Below, one piece after another: positions 29,124 through 37,371 of a stretch of 64,000 bases of DNA. Numbering within the stretch: the stretch's first letter is position 1; every line of letters begins with the position of its first letter. The translations under genes were made by a program, and so were the position numbers. Below the pieces are notes generated by a model. The model was not told where the DNA came from. It made no database searches and worked only from the letters and a program-made list of their open reading frames with translations. Origin of the DNA: Mycolicibacterium sp. HK-90 (GTDB taxonomy: Bacteria; Actinomycetota; Actinomycetes; Mycobacteriales; Mycobacteriaceae); NCBI RefSeq assembly GCF_030486405.1, contig NZ_CP129613.1, positions 2,232,001 through 2,296,000 on the forward strand, read 5' to 3'.

Positions 29124-30731
29124 TCATTTTGGCAGACGCCGGGCGTCGAGGGCACCGAACAGGCCGTCGGCCTTGTTCCAGCCGTCGGCAAGGCGCTCGG
29201 CATGGTCGCGGCGGCCCGAGGCCAGCGCATCGGAGATCTCGCGGGTGGCGTGGGCGTGCAGGTGCGCCCGGTACCGCGCATAGTCGGCCGCCGAGTCCTT
29301 GCTGACCATGAACGGCCAGTCGCTGGACACCGTCAACAGTGTCTCGCGCAGGATCTGATCGGCCACCCGGTCGCGCAGGGTGGGCGCACCGACCGCCGCA
29401 TGCTGGGCGAGCGCCTTGTCGACGGTGCTCAGTGCCCCGTCGACCACCTCGCTGTTGAGCTGCACCAGATCGGCCACCTTCTCGCCGTTCCAGACCTGCC
29501 AGTTCTTGCCCGAACCCCATGAACTGGGCGGCAATTCGACCGGGGCGCCGACAAATCCGCCGGCCTTGGCGTCCGCGAGCGTGCCCACCCGTACACCGGC
29601 CTTCGGCAGTGCCCGCAGGACCCGGCCCAGCCACTCCGGGCCCTCGTACCACCAGTGCCCGAACAGTTCGGTGTCGAACGCGGCCACCACATGTGCCGGG
29701 CGGCCGATCCGCTCGCTCTCGCTGATCAGGCGGCGGCGCACCACGTCGACGAAGTCGGCGACATGCTCGTCGATCGCCCGGTTGGCGCGCTGCGGATCGT
29801 AGGGCGCCTTCTCCTCGGACGGGACGTTGCGACCGGTGACCCGGGACGGTTTGAGCCCGGTGGTGTGGTCGTAGGTGTGGAAATCGCGGTAGGCGGCATG
29901 ACCGGGATAGCCGGACTTGGGCGACCACACGCGGTAGCTGACCTGCAGATCGCGCCCGAAGGCCACCACGTCGGTGTCGCCGACCGGCCGGCCCAGCGCG
30001 GTGTCGCCGTGTAGCGACGGGCCGTCCACCATGAAGTGCCCCACCCCTGCGGCGGCGTAACCCGTCTCCATGCCCGGGGCGTACGCACATTCGGGTGCCC
30101 AGATGCCGGCGGGGGTGTGCGCGAAACGCTGCTGCGCGTCGGCCAGTCCCTCGCGCAGGGCGAACTCACGCAACCGGGGGTTCAGCAGCGGCTGGAACGG
30201 ATGCGAGAGCGGGCCGCCGAGCAGCTCGATCGTCTCGGCGTCGATCAGTTGGCGCAGCAGCCCGCTGCCGCCGTGGCGCCAATGGGTGGTGAATTCGTCG
30301 ATGGCCTGCCCGGCCTCCGCGTACTCGCGAATGCCGAACTGCCGCAAGCCTTCCGGCTCACGAAGCGTGGTGGCCTCCTGGGCCCGCAGCTGCCAGTTGG
30401 CCAGCCAGTGGTGCATGCCGGTCAGGCAGTACGGGTCATCGAGCTGTGCGGTGACCACCGGGGTCATGCCCAGGGTGATCAGATGCCTGCGATCCTCGGC
30501 GGCCAGGCCGCGCAGCACGCGCATCAACGGCAGATACGCCGCCGCCCAGGACTGGTAGAGCCACTCCTCGCCGACCGGCCAGCGGCCGTGGTGGGCCAGC
30601 CAGGGTAGGTGGGTGTGTAGGACGAGCGTGAACAAGCCCGGAGCCGGGTCGCCGGCGACATCAGGCCGGGGAGCCGGATCGCCGGCGACATCAGGCCGGG
30701 GAGCCGGATCGGGTTCGGGATTCGAGGTCAC
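29124..30731 (-). CDS. GH57 1,4-alpha-glucan branching enzyme (Rv3031-like)
   Basis: A 535-residue glycoside hydrolase family 57 protein with a (beta/alpha)7 barrel and helical C-terminus. Likely nucleophile Glu214 (GIWAPECAYAPG) and acid/base Asp353 (AAFDTELFGHWW), with the start motif VLHTHLPW at residue 37. Homologues (Rv3031) branch the glucan of methylglucose lipopolysaccharide. The N-terminal 30 residues are a non-family extension made of two copies of DPAPRPDVAG, encoded by a 30-bp tandem repeat. Start ATG 30731 overlaps the stop of the upstream methyltransferase. Confidence 0.92.
   Translation of the reverse strand: MTSNPEPDPAPRPDVAGDPAPRPDVAGDPAPGLFTLVLHTHLPWLAHHGRWPVGEEWLYQSWAAAYLPLMRVLRGLAAEDRRHLITLGMTPVVTAQLDDPYCLTGMHHWLANWQLRAQEATTLREPEGLRQFGIREYAEAGQAIDEFTTHWRHGGSGLLRQLIDAETIELLGGPLSHPFQPLLNPRLREFALREGLADAQQRFAHTPAGIWAPECAYAPGMETGYAAAGVGHFMVDGPSLHGDTALGRPVGDTDVVAFGRDLQVSYRVWSPKSGYPGHAAYRDFHTYDHTTGLKPSRVTGRNVPSEEKAPYDPQRANRAIDEHVADFVDVVRRRLISESERIGRPAHVVAAFDTELFGHWWYEGPEWLGRVLRALPKAGVRVGTLADAKAGGFVGAPVELPPSSWGSGKNWQVWNGEKVADLVQLNSEVVDGALSTVDKALAQHAAVGAPTLRDRVADQILRETLLTVSSDWPFMVSKDSAADYARYRAHLHAHATREISDALASGRRDHAERLADGWNKADGLFGALDARRLPK
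30641..30710. repeat. 30-bp tandem repeat in the 5' end of the GH57 gene
   Basis: Bases 30651-30680 and 30681-30710 are identical 30-mers (starting GCCGGCGACATCAGGCCGGG), preceded by a partial unit at 30641-30650 differing by one base. In frame it encodes DPAPRPDVAG repeats. Copy number could vary between strains without frameshift. Confidence 0.9.
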
Positions 30732-31501
30732 GGCCGCACCGCGATTGCGACCAGGTCGAGGCTGTCGTCGATGTCACGCTCGTCGGCGGAGGTGAGGTCG
30801 AAGTCGTCGATGGTCACCGCGGCGACGTCGGCGAGCAGCTGCTCGGGCCACGGTGCGTCGGCCACGGCCCGCTGCACCTGCGCTTCGATGATCGAACCGC
30901 CGTGGCGGGCGTCGAGCTCTTCCAGCCCGGCGCCGTGGAAAACGCCGAGCATCGACTCGACGGTGAATCCGGCATCGCGCAGCAGTTCGGTCAGTTCCGC
31001 GGCGTTCAGCTCGCGGGTGTGGAACGGGTTGAGCGGGGTGTCGCGACCGGGGGAGAAGGTGATGCGGTTGGGGGTGGAGACCAGGAAGACGCCGCCGGGC
31101 CGCAGCACCCGGAAACATTCGGATACGAACTGGGCCTGATCCCACAGGTGCTCGATGACCTGGAAGTTCACCACCACGTCGACCGACTCGTCGGCCAGGG
31201 GCAGCTCGGCGAGGTTGCCGTGCTGGATCTCCACCCTCGGGTAGCGGGCCCGAACGTGGGCCACGGTGGCCTCGTCGTAGTCCAGTGCGACGACGCGGCG
31301 GGCCACGTCGGCGATCAGATCGGCGCCGTAGCCCTCACCGCAGCCGGCCTCCAGGACCTCGCGATCCACGCACCGGTCGGCCAATCGCTGATACACCACC
31401 TCATGGCGGCGGAACCAGTAGTTCTCCTCGGCCAGGCCGGGGATGGTCCGCTCGCCGGTCAGGGGTAGGGCGTTATCCGGGTCGCCAACGAATGCGCTCA
31501 T
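30728..31501 (-). CDS. SAM-dependent methyltransferase (Rv3030-like, methylglucose lipopolysaccharide locus)
   Basis: A 257-residue class I methyltransferase: VLEAGCGEGYGADLIADVA (motif I), LDYDEATVAHVRARYP, VNFQVIEHLWDQ and LRPGGVFLVSTPNRITF. The N-terminus MSAFVGDPD at ATG 31501 aligns with that of M. tuberculosis Rv3030 (MCAFV), which fixes the start over GTG 31570. Rv3030 is the proposed 6-O-methyltransferase of methylglucose lipopolysaccharide. It heads the operon with the GH57 and glycosyltransferase genes. Confidence 0.9.
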   Translation of the reverse strand: MSAFVGDPDNALPLTGERTIPGLAEENYWFRRHEVVYQRLADRCVDREVLEAGCGEGYGADLIADVARRVVALDYDEATVAHVRARYPRVEIQHGNLAELPLADESVDVVVNFQVIEHLWDQAQFVSECFRVLRPGGVFLVSTPNRITFSPGRDTPLNPFHTRELNAAELTELLRDAGFTVESMLGVFHGAGLEELDARHGGSIIEAQVQRAVADAPWPEQLLADVAAVTIDDFDLTSADERDIDDSLDLVAIAVRP

Positions 31502-31643
31502 TGGAAGGCAGGCTAACCCAGGGTTACCCAGGTTGAAGGGGTCGGTGGCGATTCGACCTACGGTTCCCATACCTCAGGGGTGTGGTAGGGGAGGCCGGAA
31601 TACAAACTCCGACCAGCTATGGTGTTCCTGCGAACCATCAAAA

Positions 31644-31659
31644 GTTACCGACCGGTAAC
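31644..31659. promoter_or_regulatory. Candidate operator (GTTACCG-N2-CGGTAAC) upstream of etfB
   Basis: Perfect inverted repeat with 7-base arms in the 229-base divergent gap between the Rv3030-like gene and etfB. A TetR- or GntR-type dimer site is likely. I cannot name the regulator. Confidence 0.5.
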
Positions 31660-31730
31660 ATGGTGCTAGTTGCTCAGAACGTGATATGAGCCCGGGCCAC
31701 CGGTCTCATCGAGGAGGACGAACCAGAGTC

Positions 31731-32522
31731 ATGACGAACATCGTGGTCCTGATCAAACAGGTCCCAGACACTTGGTCGGAGCGCAAGCTGTCCGACGGCG
31801 ATTTCACCCTCGATCGTGAGGCTGCCGACGCCGTGCTCGACGAGATCAACGAGCGCGCCGTGGAAGAGGCGCTGTTGATCAAGGAGCGCGAGGGTGGAGA
31901 CAGCACCGTCACCGTGCTGACCGCCGGCCCGGAGCGCGCCACCGAGGCGATCCGCAAGGCGCTGTCCATGGGTGCCGACAAGGCTGTGCACCTCAAGGAC
32001 GACGGCCTGCACGGCTCCGACGTCGTCCAGACCGCATGGGCCCTGGCCCGCGCGCTGGGCACCATCGAGGGCACCGAGCTGGTCATCGCCGGTAACGAGG
32101 CCACCGACGGTGTCGGCGGCGCAGTCCCGGCCGTGATCGCCGAGTACCTGGGCCTGCCCCAGCTGACCCACGTGCGCAAGCTGACCGTCGAGGGCGGCAA
32201 GGTCACCGCCGAGCGCGAGACCGACGAGGGCGTGTTCACCCTCGAGGCAACGCTTCCGGCCGTGGTCAGCGTCAACGAGAAGATCAACGAGCCCCGCTTC
32301 CCCTCCTTCAAGGGCATCATGGCCGCCAAGAAGAAGGAAGTGACCGTGCTCAGCCTCGCCGAGATCGGCGTGGAGGCCGACGAGGTCGGCGTCGCCAATG
32401 CCGGGTCCAAGGTGCTGTCGTCGACCCCGAAGCCGGCGAAGACCGCCGGTGAGAAGGTGACCGACGAAGGTGAGGGCGGCAACAAGATCGCCGAGTACTT
32501 GGTCGCTCAGAAGTTGATCTAG
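31731..32522 (+). CDS. etfB: Electron transfer flavoprotein beta subunit
   Basis: A 263-residue ETF beta chain (FixA), which with the alpha chain carries electrons from acyl-CoA dehydrogenases to the membrane EtfD-type oxidoreductase and the respiratory chain. It begins MTNIVVLIKQVPDTWSERKL and has the conserved VEEALLIKE and AGNEATDGVGGAVPA (AMP-site) regions. Equivalent of M. tuberculosis Rv3029c. ATG 31731 is preferred over the in-frame TTG/ATG upstream; GAGGAGG lies about 13 bases before it. Confidence 0.95.
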   Translation: MTNIVVLIKQVPDTWSERKLSDGDFTLDREAADAVLDEINERAVEEALLIKEREGGDSTVTVLTAGPERATEAIRKALSMGADKAVHLKDDGLHGSDVVQTAWALARALGTIEGTELVIAGNEATDGVGGAVPAVIAEYLGLPQLTHVRKLTVEGGKVTAERETDEGVFTLEATLPAVVSVNEKINEPRFPSFKGIMAAKKKEVTVLSLAEIGVEADEVGVANAGSKVLSSTPKPAKTAGEKVTDEGEGGNKIAEYLVAQKLI

Positions 32523-32561
32523 CAGCTGATTCGATTCGAACGAAAGACATAACGAGAACTC

Positions 32562-33521
32562 ATGGCTGAAGTACTTGTGCTCGTTGAGCACTCCGAAGGC
32601 GCATTGAAGAAGGTCAGCGCCGAGCTCATTACCGCCGCCCGGGTGCTGGGTGAGCCTGCCGCTGTCGTGGTGGGCAAGCCGGGCACCGCTGCCCCGCTGG
32701 TCGACGGCCTCAAGGCCGCCGGTGCGGCCAAGGTCTACGTCGCCGAGTCCGACGACGCAGAGAACTACCTGATCACCCCCGTGGTCGACGTTCTGGCCGG
32801 GCTGGCCGAGTCGGCCGCCCCCGCCGGCGTGATCGTGGCCGCCACCGCTGACGGCAAGGAAATCGCCGCCCGCCTGGCTGCCCGCATCGGCTCGGGCCTG
32901 CTGGTCGACGTGGTCGACGTCAAGGAAGGCGCGGTGGGCGTCCACAGCATCTTCGGTGGCGCCTTCACCGTCGAGGCCCAGGTCACCAGCGACACCCCGG
33001 TGATCACCGTGCGTCCGGGTTCGGTCGAGGCCGCTCCCGCCGACGGTGCCGGCGAGGTCGTCAACGTCGAGGTCCCGGCCCAGGCCGAGAACGCGACCAA
33101 GATCACCAAGCGCGAGCCTGCTGTCGCCGGCGACCGCCCCGAGCTCACCGAGGCCGCCGTCGTGGTCGCCGGTGGCCGTGGTGTGGGTGGCGAGGACGGC
33201 TTCCATGACGTCGTCGAGCCGCTGGCCGACGCCTTCGGTGCCGCCGTCGGCGCCTCGCGTGCCGCGGTCGACTCGGGCTACTACGGTGGCCAGTTCCAGG
33301 TCGGTCAGACCGGTAAGACCGTGTCGCCGCAGCTGTACATCGCCCTGGGCATCTCCGGCGCGATCCAGCACCGGGCCGGCATGCAGACGTCGAAGACGAT
33401 CATCGCGGTGAACAAGGACGAGGAAGCGCCGATCTTCGAGATCGCCGACCTCGGCATCGTCGGTGACCTGTTCAAGGTCGGCCCGCAGCTGACCGAGGCG
33501 GTCAAGGCCCGCAAGGGCTGA
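32562..33521 (+). CDS. etfA: Electron transfer flavoprotein alpha subunit
   Basis: A 319-residue ETF alpha chain (FixB). The C-terminal FAD-binding domain is clear: [55 protein letters not shown] and [25 protein letters not shown]. It forms an obligate heterodimer with EtfB and lies 39 bases downstream. Equivalent of Rv3028c. A strong hairpin ends the operon. Confidence 0.96.
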   Translation: MAEVLVLVEHSEGALKKVSAELITAARVLGEPAAVVVGKPGTAAPLVDGLKAAGAAKVYVAESDDAENYLITPVVDVLAGLAESAAPAGVIVAATADGKEIAARLAARIGSGLLVDVVDVKEGAVGVHSIFGGAFTVEAQVTSDTPVITVRPGSVEAAPADGAGEVVNVEVPAQAENATKITKREPAVAGDRPELTEAAVVVAGGRGVGGEDGFHDVVEPLADAFGAAVGASRAAVDSGYYGGQFQVGQTGKTVSPQLYIALGISGAIQHRAGMQTSKTIIAVNKDEEAPIFEIADLGIVGDLFKVGPQLTEAVKARKG

Positions 33522-33547
33522 CGGTCTCTCGACCAGTAGTCAACGCG

Positions 33548-33578
33548 AACCCCGGCGCACCTGGTGCGCCGGGGTTTT
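33548..33578 (+). terminator. Intrinsic terminator of etfB-etfA
   Basis: 13-bp perfect stem (33548-33560 with 33564-33576), 3-base loop CTG, followed by TTTT. It is 26 bases after the etfA stop. Confidence 0.9.
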
Positions 33579-33691
33579 GCGTTGTCGGGGGTGGCGCGAC
33601 GCGGGGCGCGGGCCGAACAGACTACGGACTTTCCAGGGTTTGCCTCTGGGCGCGCGGTGCCAGGCTGGATTCGTGGCCGGATGACGGTTTT

Positions 33692-33703
33692 TCACCATGG
33701 TGA
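33692..33703. promoter_or_regulatory. Candidate operator palindrome TCACCATGGTGA
   Basis: Perfect 12-base palindrome 28 bases upstream of the NmrA-like gene start. Its place between a terminator and the first gene of a three-gene operon suggests a repressor site. Confidence 0.4.
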
Positions 33704-33731
33704 GGCCACGCCAGAGAAAGGTATTCGCACA

Positions 33732-34475
33732 ATGAAAATCACAGTGATAGGCGCCAGCGGCCAGATCGGGTCGCGGGTCGTGCGGTTGCTCACCGAAGCG
33801 GGGCACGACGTGATCGCCGCCTCCCTTTCGTCAGGCGCCAACGTGCTGACCGGTGAAGGCCTGGTAGACGCGCTCAGCGGGGCGGACGCGCTCGTCGACG
33901 TGGTCAACTCGCCGTCGTTCGAGGACACCGCCGTGATGGACTTCTTCACCACGTCCTCGCGCAATCTGGTGGCCGCGGCCAAGGAGACGGGCGTCGGGCA
34001 CTACGTCGCACTGTCGATCGTGGGCACCGACGGCCTCCCGGACAGCGGCTACATGCGGGCCAAGGTGGCCCAGGAGAAGAACATCACCGAGTCTGGTCTG
34101 CCGTACACGATCGTGCGCGCCACGCAGTTCCAAGAGTTCGCCGAGGCCATCACGGGGTCGCTGGTGGTGGGTGACGAGGTTCGCGTCCCCGATGCCCGGA
34201 TCCAGCTGATCTCCGTCGACGACGTCGCCGCCGAGGTGGCCAAGGCGGCCCAGGCCGCGCCGCTCAACGGAATCGTCAACATCGGTGGGCCCGAGAAGAT
34301 CTCGTTCGCCGACATGGCCCGCGCGGTGCTCGCCAAGCAGGGCGACGACAAGCCGGTGGTGGTCGACCCGAAGGCCACGTACTTCGGCACGGTCGTCGAT
34401 GACAACAGCCTGGTCACCGGTGACGACGGAATACTCGGCGAGATCCGCTTCGCCGACTGGATCGCGGCGCGCTGA
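33732..34475 (+). CDS. NmrA-like NAD(P)-binding protein
   Basis: A 247-residue Rossmann protein of the atypical short-chain dehydrogenase (NAD(P)H-binding, NmrA/quinone-reductase-like) type. The nucleotide motif is MKITVIGASGQIGSRVVRLL; downstream are VAAAKETGVGHYVALSIVG and a YMRAKVAQEKNITES segment in place of the classical YxxxK. ATG 33732 follows AAAGG; the longer frame from 33564 crosses the terminator region. It heads a three-gene operon with a cupin and a nitroreductase, suggesting quinone or electrophile detoxification. Confidence 0.85.
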   Translation: MKITVIGASGQIGSRVVRLLTEAGHDVIAASLSSGANVLTGEGLVDALSGADALVDVVNSPSFEDTAVMDFFTTSSRNLVAAAKETGVGHYVALSIVGTDGLPDSGYMRAKVAQEKNITESGLPYTIVRATQFQEFAEAITGSLVVGDEVRVPDARIQLISVDDVAAEVAKAAQAAPLNGIVNIGGPEKISFADMARAVLAKQGDDKPVVVDPKATYFGTVVDDNSLVTGDDGILGEIRFADWIAAR

Positions 34476-34476
34476 C

Positions 34477-34887
34477 ATGCCTGTTTCAGCTGAGCGCGAG
34501 CAGGCGCTACATGACGCCATGACCGTGGTCGCCACCGCGAAGCCGCCGTTCATACCGCCGAACGCCGAAGTGATGACGACGATCATCGAGTGGCCCGCAG
34601 GCTCGCCCGGCGCGCCGCCGCACCGCCACCCCGCTGGTCCGGCCTTCGGCTATGTGCTCGAGGGCGAGATGCTCTTCGAGCTCGAGGGGGAGGCGCCACG
34701 GGTGGTCAAGGCCGGCGAGGCGTTCTGGGAACCCGGCGGTGACGTCATCCACTACTCGGATGCCAACAACCGTGACGACGTGCCGCTTCGGTTCCTCGTC
34801 AACATGCTGTGCGTGCCCGGTCAACCGATGCTGGTGATCGTCGACGACGAGGAACTCGAAGCTCGCAAGGATCGCCGAGTCCGATAA
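34477..34887 (+). CDS. Cupin-domain protein
   Basis: A 136-residue single-domain cupin. Motif 1 is visible as APPHRHPAGPAFGYVLEGEMLFELEGE and motif 2 as GEAFWEPGGDVIHYSDANN, with two His in motif 1 and His in motif 2 as likely metal ligands. It begins one base after the previous stop and its TAA overlaps the next ATG. A dioxygenase or isomerase role is possible; small cupins of this kind are often linked to redox stress. Confidence 0.85.
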   Translation: MPVSAEREQALHDAMTVVATAKPPFIPPNAEVMTTIIEWPAGSPGAPPHRHPAGPAFGYVLEGEMLFELEGEAPRVVKAGEAFWEPGGDVIHYSDANNRDDVPLRFLVNMLCVPGQPMLVIVDDEELEARKDRRVR

Positions 34888-35546
34888 TGGCCGAGTTCGG
34901 AGACGTCGTGCGGTCACGCCGGTCCTCGCGGATGTTCTTGCCGGACAAGCCCGTTCCGCGCGAGCTCCTCGACGAGGCGCTCGAGCTGGCGACCCGGGCG
35001 CCGTCGAACTCCAACACCCAGCCGTGGCACGTCTTCTTCGCCACCGGCGAGCGGCGCGTTCGCTTGGTCGACGCGCTGCTCGCCGCGGTCGATGCGGCAC
35101 CGCCGGCGATCCAGGTCGCCGGCCTGCCCCCGCAATTCGCCCACCGGCGCCGGGAAACCGGCGCGCTGGTGTACGGCGCGATGGAGATCGCCCGCGACGA
35201 TGCCGACGGGCGCTGGGCCGCGCAGCGGCGGAACTGGGAGTTCTTCGGTGCACCCGTCGCCGGGGTGGTGTGCATGCATCGTGAGTTCGGCAGCGTCGAC
35301 GCGATCGGCGTCGGCATGTTCCTGCAGACGTTGCTGCTGGCGCTGAACGAACGGGGTCTGGGTAGTTGCGTGCAGGTGTCGATCGGGTTGTATCCCGATG
35401 TGTTGCGTGAACAACTCGGAATCCCAGAGGATCTGACGATCCTGTGCGGGATGTCGATCGGCTACGCGGACGAGGCGTTTCCGGCCAACCACGTCGTCAC
35501 ACCGCGCGATCCGATCGGTGAGAACGTGGTGTTCCTCGACACCTGA
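34887..35546 (+). CDS. Nitroreductase-family oxidoreductase
   Basis: A 219-residue FMN-dependent NAD(P)H oxidoreductase. It has the N-terminal FMN phosphate motif VRSRRSSRMF, then RAPSNSNTQPWHVFFATG, and the C-terminal GLGSCVQVSIGLYPDVLREQLGIPEDLTILCGMSIGYAD. It can reduce nitroaromatics or quinones. ATG 34887 overlaps the cupin stop (TAATG), so it is translationally coupled; the longer frame from 34809 overlaps the cupin gene and is rejected. Confidence 0.88.
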   Translation: MAEFGDVVRSRRSSRMFLPDKPVPRELLDEALELATRAPSNSNTQPWHVFFATGERRVRLVDALLAAVDAAPPAIQVAGLPPQFAHRRRETGALVYGAMEIARDDADGRWAAQRRNWEFFGAPVAGVVCMHREFGSVDAIGVGMFLQTLLLALNERGLGSCVQVSIGLYPDVLREQLGIPEDLTILCGMSIGYADEAFPANHVVTPRDPIGENVVFLDT

Positions 35547-35634
35547 CCCGGCAGCACAAAACGTCACCTGGCGCTCACAGACATGTCATACGGGCGATGC
35601 CGTATGGAGACCCGGCTGGGCGACCGTGCTGGCT

Positions 35635-36483
35635 ATGAGCACTGCATCTGTACTCATCGCCGCTGATCACGTCGACAGCGCGGCGCCCGATGCGCCGCGC
35701 TACACCCTGTTGTTGTCCGCCGATCCCGAGCTCATCGAGGCCGCCCAGCGGCTTCGCCACGACGTGTTCACGTCCGAACCCGGATTCGCCCTCACCGGGG
35801 CGACGGACGGACGTGACGCCGACCGGTTCGACGAGTACTGCGACCACCTGCTGGTGCGTGAGGACCGCTCCGGCGAGTTGGTGGGTTGCTACCGGATGCT
35901 GCCGCCGCCGGGCGCCATCGCCGCCGGCGGGCTGTACACCGCCACCGAGTTCGACGTGCGCGGCCTCGACCCGCTGCGGCCCTCACTCGTCGAGATGGGC
36001 CGCGCGGTGGTGCGGGCCGATCACCGCAACGGTGGCGTCGTTCTGCTGATGTGGGCGGGAATCCTGGCCTACCTCGACCGCTCCGGCTATGACTACGTGA
36101 CGGGCTGCGTCTCGGTGCCGACGGCCGGAAACGCCGACGGCCCGCCGGGAACCCAGATCCGGGGAGTCCGTGACTTCGTGCGCCGCCGCCACGCCGCACC
36201 GGCTGAGCACACGGTGTACCCGTACCGCCCGGTGATCCTGGACGGGAGGGGGCTCGACGACATCGACCCGCCGTCGCGAACCACGGTGCCGCCGTTGATG
36301 CGGGGCTACCTGCGGCTCGGTGCGCAGGTGTGCGGAGAACCCGCACACGATCCCGACTTCGGGGTGGGGGATTTCCCGGCCCTGCTCGACAAGCGCCGCG
36401 CCGACGTCCGTTACCTCAAGCGCCTGCGGTCGGTCTCCGCGGCCGCCGACATGGCCGACGGGATGGGTGGGGGTGCGTCATGA
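35635..36483 (+). CDS. GNAT-fold acyltransferase, OlsB/hemolysin-like (Rv3027c-like)
   Basis: A 282-residue protein of the Acetyltransf_5 group, which contains the ornithine-acyl-ACP N-acyltransferase OlsB. Family features are AQRLRHDVFTSEPGF, DEYCDHLLVREDRSGELVGCYRMLPP and LVEMGRAVVRADHRNGGVVLLMWAGI. It is followed, with an ATGA overlap, by a PlsC-type acyltransferase, the same pairing as OlsB-OlsA. Equivalent of Rv3027c. Start ATG 35635; the frame is open from 35518 but that part is not conserved. Confidence 0.85.
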   Translation: MSTASVLIAADHVDSAAPDAPRYTLLLSADPELIEAAQRLRHDVFTSEPGFALTGATDGRDADRFDEYCDHLLVREDRSGELVGCYRMLPPPGAIAAGGLYTATEFDVRGLDPLRPSLVEMGRAVVRADHRNGGVVLLMWAGILAYLDRSGYDYVTGCVSVPTAGNADGPPGTQIRGVRDFVRRRHAAPAEHTVYPYRPVILDGRGLDDIDPPSRTTVPPLMRGYLRLGAQVCGEPAHDPDFGVGDFPALLDKRRADVRYLKRLRSVSAAADMADGMGGGAS

Positions 36484-37322
36484 CCAGCCCGACGTGTGAG
36501 CACTCCTGGCTGCCCCGCGCGTCGTGCGACGCCAGCTGCGTCCATGCCGGCAGTGCCGACGCCGGCCGCCGGCTGGTGGTCTGGGTTCGCACCTCGGTAC
36601 GGGTGATCATGGCCATCGTGTTGGCGCCCGGGGTGCCGCTGCTGGCAGTTCCGATGCCTGGCCGGTCCCATGTGCAGCGGTTCTACTGCCGGTTGATGCT
36701 GCGTTGCTTCGGGGTGCGAATTTCCTTGTCGGGCGGGCCTATTCGCAACCTACAGGGCGTGCTCGTGGTGAGCGGCCACGTGTCGTGGCTGGATATCTTC
36801 ACGATCGGCGCGGTGCTGCCCGGATCGTTCGTGGCCCGGGCCGACCTGGTGGAATGGCCCGCGGTGGGCCGGCTGGCCCGGGTGATGAAGGTGATCCCGA
36901 TCGACCGCGGCAGCCTGCGTCGACTGCCCTCGGTGGTGCACACCGTTGCCGAACGCCTGCGTGCCGGGCACACCGTGGTGGCCTTTCCGGAGGGCACCAC
37001 CTGGTGCGGGCTGGCCTACGGCCCGTTCCGGCCGGCGATGTTCCAGGCCGCGATCGACGCGGCCCGGCCGGTGCAGCCGCTGCGGCTGGTCTACCGGCAC
37101 CGTGACGGGCGGCCGTCGACGGTCCCCGCGTTCGTCGGCGAGGACACCCTGCTGCGATCGGTCCGGCGGGTCATCACCGCACGTCGTACCGTGTGCCACG
37201 TCCACGTCGGATCGCTGCAGCTGCCCGGGGATGACCGCCGCGCGCTGGCCGGACGGTGCGAGGCGGTCGTGCGCGGACACCAGCAACTCCCCGGTGCGCC
37301 TGCGCACGTTCTGGCTGCCTGA
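36480..37322 (+). CDS. PlsC-type 1-acyl-glycerol-3-phosphate acyltransferase (Rv3026c-like)
   Basis: A 280-residue membrane-associated acyltransferase. The catalytic box reads SGHVSWLD (HX4D), with the second motif [10 protein letters not shown] and third FPEGTTWCG; two hydrophobic helices precede the catalytic domain. It transfers an acyl chain to a lysophospholipid or, if paired with the OlsB-like enzyme upstream, to a lyso-aminolipid. ATG 36480 overlaps the previous stop. Equivalent of Rv3026c. Confidence 0.88.
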   Translation: MTSPTCEHSWLPRASCDASCVHAGSADAGRRLVVWVRTSVRVIMAIVLAPGVPLLAVPMPGRSHVQRFYCRLMLRCFGVRISLSGGPIRNLQGVLVVSGHVSWLDIFTIGAVLPGSFVARADLVEWPAVGRLARVMKVIPIDRGSLRRLPSVVHTVAERLRAGHTVVAFPEGTTWCGLAYGPFRPAMFQAAIDAARPVQPLRLVYRHRDGRPSTVPAFVGEDTLLRSVRRVITARRTVCHVHVGSLQLPGDDRRALAGRCEAVVRGHQQLPGAPAHVLAA

Positions 37323-37371
37323 CCGCGGCTGGGAAGGCGGCCCGCCTGCCAGCGGCTATTCTGGGGAGGTT

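Noticed and set aside
30641..30710. Possible CRISPR-like repeat
   Set aside because: Units are directly adjacent with no spacers and are in frame within the GH57 gene.
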